The notes below the pieces were generated by a model. The model was not told the DNA's origin and made no database searches. It saw nothing but the letters and a program-made list of their open reading frames with translations. A stretch of 26,242 nucleotides of DNA from Collodictyon triciliatum. Taxonomy: Eukaryota; CRuMs. Of this stretch, positions 20,095 to 26,242 are shown piece after piece (positions within the stretch are counted from its first letter, which is position 1; each line of letters opens with the position of its first letter). The position numbers and the translations under genes were made by a program. The stretch covers positions 1 to 26,242 of the forward strand of contig JBHJMP010001021.1 in NCBI GenBank assembly GCA_043381765.1, given 5' to 3'.

Positions 20095-20294
20095 TAAGAA
20101 AAGGAAGCCAACCCAAGCCAGCCGACCAAGCGCGTCCGTATTTTTTACATACTAAATATATATGTATACCGATTAGTAAATCCCAATTATCGGCGCGACC
20201 CAAGCACACAACACAAAGTGAAAAGGAAGTCTACCCTGCGGATGCAGACGTTTTCTGGAGCCACAAGCGGGTTGTAGTCAGGGTCCTGTGCCAT
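17405..20294 (-). CDS. PX-PH-coiled coil-PH phosphoinositide-binding protein, 10 exons
   Basis: Exons (minus): 20235-20294, 19796-19900, 19369-19530, 19225-19304, 18934-18979, 18652-18786, 18475-18550, 18109-18318, 17697-17891, 17405-17574. They total 412 residues, all in phase. The PX domain (about 15-105) shows RSYSQFEILHDALSK with the phosphoinositide-binding Arg, then FPPK and the basic YRRSMLELYLRSVL helix. PH domain 1 (about 118-207) shows EGYMSKEGHFVKNWKRRWFV, LQYFETE, KGTIPL, and the terminal helix FNMWMKAI. A charged coiled coil (about 240-288) precedes PH domain 2 (about 291-400): GELLIKYKSGRPKKRFVWL, ALSFTVLHDEVTLDIQC, and the terminal helix HWVRALKTV. No catalytic domain is present, although PX-PH pairs are best known from phospholipase D. 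A role in endosomal or plasma-membrane traffic is likely (inference). The start is the first in-frame ATG; the frame is open a little further upstream. Confidence 0.85.
19091..19160. repeat. (TTTC)n microsatellite in PX-PH intron 4
   Basis: About 17 perfect TTTC units inside the intron 18980-19224, which splits the first PH domain between KRRW and FVLRPG. On the coding (minus) strand the tract is purine-rich (GAAA) and lies between donor and acceptor without touching either. Confidence 0.95.
20035..20086. repeat. (AAAAG)n microsatellite in PX-PH intron 1
   Basis: About ten AAAAG units in the intron 19901-20234. On the coding strand it is CTTTT and lies about 130 bases upstream of the acceptor. 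Confidence 0.93.
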
Positions 20295-20732
20295 CCAGAC
20301 TTCTCTGCTCAGGTATCTGCGTTGATATCAACTCAGTTTGCTCACCGGCTCAGGAACTAATTATTGATCGCGCGGAGCGATCTGGTTATCCTCATCGCTT
20401 CTGCGCGTCGTATTTCGGAGATAGAGAGAGAAAGCGGCCCAGTGGGAAGAGAGGGTTGGCTTGAGCCTCTGTCGAATGCGCATCGGGCCGACTCAATGTC
20501 ACATTCCTTTCCGTGTTTTATGTTTTCTCTGAATTTTTGACAGGAAGAATACGCCGGCTTCTGTGTTTGTCACCGCAGGACGAGGAGTAAGAAAAAGACA
20601 CGGACAGAGAGGGCGAAGAGGAATTGAGCGTTGAGATGCGACAAGAACACGTTGCGGTCGGGTATCATGTGGACGGGAAGTCTGCTGCTCGATGCAGCAT
20701 TCTGTCCCAACTATGTTTCTGATGCTGCTGTT
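20295..20732. other. Spacer between COG4 stop and PX-PH start
   Basis: 438 bases holding the COG4 3' UTR and the PX-PH gene promoter. It is richer in GC and CpG than the introns on either side. Just upstream of the PX-PH ATG there is a GTGAGC...CGCAG pair 29 bases apart that could be a tiny 5' UTR intron; this is not supported by coding phase. No ORF with family signal. Confidence 0.5.
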
Positions 20733-23700
20733 CTACAGGCGCAACTGCGATATAGTCTCCGGTCGAAACTCGACTCGTACTTTGAGAACCTTGCGAACTT
20801 CTTCGGGTGTAAGTCGCCATGTCAGGAACTCCGATTGGTCTCCCCAGATATCACTGATAGCAGATACCTATGTGTCGACATGATGGTAAATTGGTTACCA
20901 TTTTTCCTCCTTTCTTTCTTTTGATATTTTTTGGTCGGGTTTCTGGAGATATCTCCAGCTATATTCAGGAAATAGATATCGCTTATTTAATTATATGCCC
21001 ATATATTAACCTTCTCCAGGTTGAGGATGATAACCATTTGATTCAAACGAGTGAATTTATCTCGGACCATTCGAACGGACATCCCGCTAAAGTGCCTATT
21101 ATTATGAACATCGGTACTTTGTTGTATCGACCCCTTTGCCATGACCCAATAAAGTGTTGAAGTGCATAACAGGATGTTGTGGATTATGAATAAAACAATG
21201 AAAATAAGTTGCATCTGCCATTACGATAAAAGAACCCGTATGTCCCTTTCTAAGTGGAGAGCACCCAACTAGGTTCAATAACACTGATTAGATAATAGTT
21301 CAAGTGAAACCAACAAGAATCAAAGGTTATGAAGGGGAGGCGTCTGCCATCCAGAGTTCCAACCTGGTTGAATTTCTTGGCCAAAATCATTTGCTCCATT
21401 CTCAAAGTCACATAAGAAACAAATTGGTCAACCAACTCATCAAAGTTATTAGCTGTGAGAGAATTCTAGAGCATTTCACAATTCAAGATTCAGTAGGCGA
21501 AAAAGTATATGAAAAAAAAAAAACGATGAGATCTCTTTACATTTTCAACTGATTCAAAAAATTAAGTGAAGAATGTTGAATGGGATTTTCAATCAGTTTT
21601 GCATAAAACCGGCTCATCGACACAAATCAAATTAACATTAATGGTTGGATTTACCTTGTAGGGTTCTAACAATCCTTCACAAAGTGCAACAAATTTTTGA
21701 CTGAATGGGTCATTGATATCGTAATCTGCAAACTCAGATTCACTGATTTCGTACCTTTTGACCATGTGTATATATATAAAGGATAAGGTGATTTTTTTTA
21801 ATAAATATCGAATTTTTCTGTTATATTTCTTTTTAAAATAAAAATAAGAAATAGACCACGAAACCTACGATATGTTAAGAAAAGTCTCGAAGGCTGGTTT
21901 GGCTTTCAAAGATATTGCCTGGGATGCTTGTTCCAGTGCAGACTATGATATAATTTCGAATTCGATAGTGAAGTGTTAAAATATAAGATGCAATTTTAAG
22001 AAAAAAATAAATGTTTAATAGGATTAGACGGAGATTAAGGTTTACCTTCACTGACTTTCTAAATATTTGTATAGTTTCGTTCAGCTCGATAGATGCACTA
22101 CGAATCGCTTCCTTATCTTCATGTTTTGTGAATTGCTAGGTAAATTTAAATAATCAATATGGCCGTTTTATTTCATAATACAAATTTGTTGCATTTCTTT
22201 CAGCGGCCATGAAAATAATCATCAGCTGATATTATTTAAACATGGTTACACTTTCTGCACGATCGATATCCCCTTTCAATTTTTTCACAAAATCCGCGCT
22301 AATATCCAGATTGTTCAGTATAGTCTATGGAATTCGAGTTCAGTAAAGATTGCATATTGTTTTGTTCTGTTTTGTTTTTATCATACAAGGACATTCCTTT
22401 GTCTATGCGATATGAAATTTAAGAGTCGCGCCATTAGGTTATTTCGAAATTTATGTGTGGACATTCCCAAAGACAAACAAATATGAAATTGATGCTTACG
22501 AATGTGGTAATTTTGGGTCCAGTTTCTTGTGACGCTCCACCCATCAATCCCTTCGATAAATCAGCAGGTCCGGAAATCTAAATTTTATGCAGACATTGTA
22601 ACTAAAGTATAACGATAGGTAAGTATGTGCTTTAATAAGGATAAATTTTTTACTCCAAGAATTTTGTTAAGAGTATTGGGTGTTTCTCTCAGGCGATTCA
22701 TCAGATACTAAAAGATTAATCAAAGTTAACGATGCTTTTTTTCGGAAAATTAAATTTTCAAAATTATAGGTATATATGCATCAGTTAAAAAAAAAAAAAG
22801 GAGAAAAATCAACCTCGTGATATTCCATTCGAAGAACGTTGTTCATGTTATTGATAATCGTACATACAATTACTTTTGCTGAGGCTCTCAATGCACGGTT
22901 CTTATACAATAGAGTAACATTAATTTATTATCACATTGAAGGTTTAAAGTTTTGCAGCAATGTCTCACTAATATTAGAAGCTCTAGAAAGAAAGAAAAAA
23001 AAGAGGAAAAGAGGAAAAGAGGAAAAGAGGAAAAGAGGAAAAGAGGAAAAGAGGAAAAGAGGAAAAGAGGAAAAGAGGAAAAGGAGAGAAACAACCAGAG
23101 AAAAGGAGATTATATATCCACATCATACCAAACATATTTGAAATACGCAGAAAATATCGTCCACAACGCTAGACGTTTGTGTGGATAACCCGACAAAGGG
23201 CTCATCGATTTTCATAGCCTTGTTTGGGGGATTAGATGAATCATTCATTCATCTGAAGGCTATAAACACCAACCACACACTTGGACACTCAAAAAGAAGT
23301 CATATCAATTACTTTTTTGCAGCTTTCAGCCATGAAAAAGTGTTCCAACGTAGTGTACTCAGTCAGAAGCATCATATTGAGGTCATTCAATTTTCTACAG
23401 GATTGAAAGGTGAGACAATTTATTTTTTTTTAAAAAAAAAAGTAGGATATTATCAAAGTAATACGTTTGCCTCTCAACCGGTTCTATTTTTTGAAGTCCA
23501 TTCAGATGGTCAGTGGAGTCCTTGCTGGCCTTCTCTATTTCCCTCTAAAAGAAATATTGGGTTGCTTTTAGTTGTCCGTGGCTGAAAGTCAAAGCCAGGC
23601 ATTGCTGATTCCAGTTATTTAATTTTTCAGTAATGATAATAATTTATTATTCAGAAACGACGAGTAACCTGAATTTTGGATCTCATGAATTTATCGAAAA

Positions 23701-26002
23701 TGTCACACAGATGCCCAATCTCTACTATCTCGTGCAAAAGAGCATCCAGGTCGCGTGGATCTTTCATGGGACCTGACAGGTATAATCAGAGTCAGTGACT
23801 GTTTTAAACACGCAAAGATTTAAACTTACCTCCACCTGTAGAGTTCATGTATGAGGAAATGTCCTTGACCTTGCAGTGATTTAAAAATAAATAAATAGTG
23901 GAAAGAATAATCATAGATAAATATTAAATTAATCATATAGCAGCATCTGAAGCATCACGCACTCGAGAACACAACTTGTCATTAATTATATAAACACTTC
24001 CTTGATAGGGCAGGTAATATGATGTCAAAGAAGTGAGTAAATTACTAGTTTTGGCATTTTGTAAGCCTCCCTCATTTTCTTCAATATTCGGTCAAACTGT
24101 AATACATAGGGTTGAGAGCTGTTCCTAAGATAGCATATTTTCATCTGGATAAAATGGTGTGATGGAGTAAGAAAAAGCTGACCTGGTCTTCACATAGCTG
24201 ATACAAGCTCTTCAAAACATGAACAAGACCCCTTGTGTTGAACTGTTCCAAGATGACCTACATTTTTTTGGTATGGGATGTCATAAAGGGTGTGATTGAC
24301 ACATTCAACAAGATAAAGAGCCGATAGAATTTCTAATTTCTGTAGTAACAGTGAAAGAAGATTATACACACAAAAGGAAATTATTGAAAGAAAGAAAAAT
24401 TATATATTACTTGTTCATGGTCATCCAATAATCGAATAGTATGTTCAAAGAGTTTCTTTGTAACGTTAAAGTAAGTTGGGACAGGTTTCTCTGATTTTTT
24501 ACCTTTTATTATCATTTAATAACTATTATTTTTAAATAAGAAAAAATTGCACATGAGAACTATCACTGTCAATCAAACAAATCATGGGACTTCATTCGAT
24601 ATTTCGAGTTGGTGGTGTTTACGGACAATTCAGTCAAAAATTGTAAAATATAAGTCTATATGATGTTTTATTGTACCTGCAGAGATTGTTGTTAGTTCCT
24701 CGTTTAATTCACGGGTAATTACTCCTCGAAGATAGCCAGTGTAATGTTTCAATCCATCTTCATCCAACCCCAACGGTGCAAATAGCTTGCAAAACCTAAC
24801 ATCACATAATTTGGTTGAGGTTCATTGAGCTTTATATTATGTATGGGGTGAAAAATAACCTATAATATTCACTCAATTGACATTGACACTGTGTTAGATA
24901 AATATTTTTTCTCTGATGGATGAAACGATATAACCTTAATATTTCTTTTTGGTTATCCGACCGAACAGCATCGTCACACTTTTCTCGAACCAATCTCCTC
25001 AACTTTTCTGTCTCTTCCTATACAATTATTATTCGGTTAGCAAAATCGGACCACAGAGCTAGATTTTTTCGACGGGTTACCAAGAGAACATAGCGCGATC
25101 TAGAATACCGCCGTTTGTAGTCTAAATCTCGCAAAAGTTTGATTTGCGCTAAAATTTAAAACAGATTTTCCTGTCCACCGAAACACTCATTGAGTGGGTA
25201 AAATACGATGGAATTTATATCCGTAGTACCTTGAGAATGAGACCTGCACCTTCGTCAATTATTGCATGATCAAATTGCAAGTAACGATGAGCAAAGCCAG
25301 AGGCTGTTTCAAAATCTCCAGAAGCCATCGATAGTTTCAGTCCCGAAATGCAGTCCTATGGAACCAAATTCAGCACAGTAAATATAGCGCGCACCCGAAC
25401 ACCCCTAACTTCTATTCGAGGATATATGACACTATATATTGGAATATATACAAATGTTCAGTCATTTTCACCTTTAAATCGATTGCATCTCCAACTTTCT
25501 TGAGGACAGTATTGAGGCGTGACTAAAGTTGAACATTTATGTTCCAGGAAATGGTAAATAGATTTGATGATACTCTTGGATTAATGCTTCATTCGGAAGG
25601 AGATACTAAACGTCTAGGTTTTATTAAATTTGAATATATATATTAATAAATGAAATAAAGGTTATGAATACGTGCATACCTGGACTGTATCAAGCTCTCT
25701 TACTTTCTTACTAATTGTTTCTGCTGTTTGACAAGTTTGGAGAACTGTACTAGCTAAATGTGACGCCTCAGTGGAAAGTTCGTCCATACGGATTCTGCAT
25801 AGTGTTATTAAATGGGAGAATGGGTCGGACTAAGATACGAGATGAGCAAACTGCCGAGAAACTAAAAAGCTGTTGGCTATTCACGAGTTGTTAATTGAAT
25901 ATTGTCGATGTTGCTTGGATAATAATGATGATTTGGATTAATTTCTTGTGGGTTTTTGTCTTAATGATAATAATGATAATAATGATAATAATGATAATAA
26001 TG

Positions 26003-26064
<62 letters not shown>

Positions 26065-26242
26065 TGTGGCTGGATAATCCTATCGAAAATCTTACCTTGA
26101 CGAAACGAGAACACCCAGGTCTTTCTTCAACTCCTCTTCTCCTCCAAGCAATTTTTCGAGCTCGACTATGTTTTACATTATCAAAGTGCTATCTTTTACA
26201 CTATCGAGCAAAGGCACGCCACATTCAAATATATTTGAAGAA
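20733..26242 (-). CDS. COG4: Conserved oligomeric Golgi complex subunit 4 (COG4), 5' end outside window, 25 exons
   Basis: Subunit of the COG tethering complex for retrograde traffic within the Golgi. Exons (minus): 26202-26242 (partial), 26096-26165, 25680-25794, 25472-25522, 25230-25355, 24935-25017, 24677-24795, 24411-24502, 24183-24257, 24046-24096, 23830-23869, 23669-23772, 23465-23544, 23313-23394, 23129-23218, 22814-22900, 22654-22707, 22500-22577, 22250-22324, 22046-22135, 21869-21942, 21655-21754, 21311-21465, 21011-21086, 20733-20867 (stop TAG). About 713 residues; human COG4 has 785, so only a short N-terminus is missing. Landmarks: [80 protein letters not shown] and [15 protein letters not shown]. 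All introns are GT-AG and all junction phases agree. Exon 8 has two in-frame acceptors (24502 or 24490). The 36-base first visible intron is the least certain. Confidence 0.96.
23001..23081. repeat. (GAGGAAAA)n octamer tract in COG4 intron 15
   Basis: Ten copies of an eight-base purine unit inside the intron 22901-23128. On the coding strand it is pyrimidine-rich (TTTTCCTC) and could lengthen the intron's polypyrimidine tract, though it ends about 100 bases before the acceptor. Confidence 0.93.
25962..26064. repeat. AAT-rich tract: 9-mer ATAATAATG then (AAT)n, COG4 intron 2
   Basis: Several copies of a nine-base AAT-based unit with a G variant lead into about 20 pure AAT units. It lies in the COG4 intron 25795-26095, close (about 30 bases) to the donor at 26095. 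It resembles in composition the 12-mer AAT tract in the CDC23 intron at 6101-6251. Confidence 0.93.

Overview
This is a stretch of nuclear DNA from a eukaryote, most likely a free-living or parasitic protist. The lineage cannot be fixed from the sequence alone. The evidence is spliceosomal introns in almost every gene, a class II tRNA-Leu(AAG), simple repeats of many unit lengths, and housekeeping proteins restricted to eukaryotes (APC/C, COG complex, RAMP4/SERP, sterol C-24 methyltransferase). TAA, TAG and TGA all end recognisable proteins, so the standard code applies. Base composition is patchy: GC-rich blocks (roughly 0.5-2.9, 9.7-11.5, 16.7-17.7 and 20.2-20.9 kb) sit in AT-rich, intron-dense DNA.

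Layout, left to right: the 3' part of a WD40-repeat gene (+), ending convergently on a single-exon cyclin-box gene (-) with a TGTGTC tract between them; a doubtful small ORF; the APC/C subunit CDC23/APC8 (+, 18 exons rebuilt with consistent phases); tRNA-Leu(AAG) (+); a GC-rich sterol 24-C-methyltransferase gene (+, 3 exons) convergent with a RAMP4/SERP gene (-, 4 exons); about 1.9 kb with no confident gene; then three tandem genes on the minus strand: a B-box/coiled-coil protein with a Lys/Ser-rich N-terminus (14 exons), a PX-PH-coiled coil-PH protein (10 exons), and COG4 (25 exons in the window, extreme N-terminus outside).

Exons were joined by hand using GT-AG (twice GC-AG) boundaries, reading phase and recalled family patterns. 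For CDC23, SMT, RAMP4, the B-box gene and the PX-PH gene the joined length is an exact multiple of three. The genes are unrelated housekeeping or trafficking functions: cell cycle (cyclin, CDC23), ER and sterol (SMT, RAMP4), membrane traffic and phosphoinositides (PX-PH protein, COG4). I see no operon-like system, mobile element, viral gene or CRISPR array. The most interesting points are two GC-AG introns in neighbouring genes, the PX-PH-CC-PH architecture with intron-retention stops between domains, a splice donor formed at the edge of a tetranucleotide microsatellite, and a hexamer tract that changes unit at one point.
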